From assembly GCF_010015585.1 (NCBI RefSeq), contig NW_022985071.1:124001-188000 (forward strand): a stretch of DNA of 64,000 bases, written 5' to 3'. The position numbers and the translations under genes are program-made. The first letter of the stretch is position 1; every line of letters begins with the position of its first letter. Source of the DNA: Eremomyces bilateralis CBS 781.70 (Eukaryota; Ascomycota; Dothideomycetes; Eremomycetales; Eremomycetaceae). Below, one piece after another: positions 63,480 through 64,000 of this stretch. The notes beneath the pieces were generated by a model, which worked only from the letters and a program-made list of their open reading frames with translations, was not told where the DNA came from and did no database searches.

Positions 63480-64000
63480 ATGCGGTTGCTCAACGTATCA
63501 ACACGGAAACTTGAGGAGTTTCAGGGCCCGCGGCCACGGTACGCGATCCTATCACATACCTGGGGCAAAGAGGAGGTAACCTTTGAGGACCTCAAGACCA
63601 GCGACTATACCGAGAAGCTAGGGTACAAGAAGATCGATGGGTGCTGCAAGCAGGCTCAAAAAGCTCGGATCGAATACGTCTGGATCGATACTTGTTGTAT
63701 CAATAAGTCAAGCAGTGCGGAACTATCTGAAGCAATCAACTCCATGTTTGAGTGGTATGCAAGATCGCGGGTCTGCTATATATACCTGAGCGATGTGCCG
63801 CCTGCAAGCCTTGATGAGCACAAAAAGCCCGGCTCTCTGTTTCGGTCGAGTCGATGGTTCACAAGAGGATGGACCCTGCAAGAGTTGCTCGCACCAAAGA
63901 ATCGAATGTTGTTTGATTCAAGCTGGCAGCAAGTCAAGTTTGATATAGAGGACCGCATAAGATACGACGGAAGAGACCTTGGCTACGGCTCCAGGTACCT
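63480..64000 (+). CDS. HET-domain protein, N-terminal part (runs off right edge)
   Basis: ATG 63480 opens a frame that remains open to the right edge (173 codons). It has the full HET signature: MRLLNVSTRKLEEF, YAILSHTWGKEEVTFEDL, GYKKIDGCCKQA, YVWIDTCCINKSSSAELSEA, NSMFEWYARSRVCYIYLSDV and SRWFTRGWTLQELLAP. This is the domain used in heterokaryon incompatibility and NLR-like immune receptors of filamentous ascomycetes, in which it is the cell-death effector. The downstream architecture (NB-ARC, NACHT or repeats) is outside the window. No defect is visible in this part. It is related to, but clearly diverged from, the broken HET gene at 54-56 kb. Confidence 0.92.
   Translation, partial: MRLLNVSTRKLEEFQGPRPRYAILSHTWGKEEVTFEDLKTSDYTEKLGYKKIDGCCKQAQKARIEYVWIDTCCINKSSSAELSEAINSMFEWYARSRVCYIYLSDVPPASLDEHKKPGSLFRSSRWFTRGWTLQELLAPKNRMLFDSSWQQVKFDIEDRIRYDGRDLGYGSRY

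Overview
This is nuclear DNA of a filamentous ascomycete, most likely a Eurotiomycete close to Aspergillus or Penicillium. The evidence is short GT-AG introns of about 47-90 bp (one of 160 bp) with CTAAC/CTGAC-type branch points, an intron-containing nuclear tRNA, HET/NB-ARC genes, fungal-type transposons, and protein families (EgtA-type ergothioneine synthase, galactose oxidase, Iml1, peroxisomal Lon) in their filamentous-fungal form. Gene models were built by hand; where exon coordinates are given, the reading frame was checked across the junctions.

Left part, 1-5.2 kb: a secreted FAD oxidoreductase runs off the left edge. It is followed by accessory DNA holding a Ty3/gypsy integrase fossil, a minus-strand gene of an unrecognised family (a broken second copy lies near 57 kb), a minisatellite and an internally deleted Tc1/mariner element. 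Core block 5.2-33.4 kb: a PlsB-type GPAT/DHAPAT-like acyltransferase ending in a peroxisomal-type tripeptide, a galactose oxidase with three discoidin domains flanked by two LTR-like repeats in inverted orientation, peroxisomal Lon protease, ergothioneine synthase Egt1, an orphan coiled-coil protein, the TORC1 regulator Iml1, an intron-containing tRNA-Val(UAC) and a MEMO1-family protein.

33.6-38.0 kb is the most remarkable stretch. It is a Crypton-type tyrosine-recombinase transposon that looks whole, with a 758-aa recombinase (one intron), a Lys/Glu-rich open frame, and on the opposite strand a Cys-rich protein with a poly-Asp tail. From 34.1 to 37.97 kb it is studded with the palindrome CGTACG: 26 exact copies by hand count, against about 8 in the other 60 kb. 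The copies inside the recombinase exon fall in all three codon phases, so the DNA word rather than a peptide repeat is what recurs. I infer a dispersed binding site for a protein of the element or the host.

38.2-51.3 kb returns to core genes: an Srs2/UvrD-type helicase with a PCNA-binding motif, a secretory-pathway FKBP ending in KEEL, a divergent pair (small mitochondrial protein and Irc21-like cytochrome b5 protein), Nbs1 of the MRN complex, and a 1,123-aa conserved hypothetical protein. 51.3-64 kb is gene-poor and accessory in character: a broken HET/NB-ARC gene, the broken second copy of the unrecognised family, a palindromic AT-rich repeat, a MARVEL-like membrane protein, a single-pass membrane protein whose 5' part is unresolved, and the start of an apparently intact HET-domain gene at the right edge.
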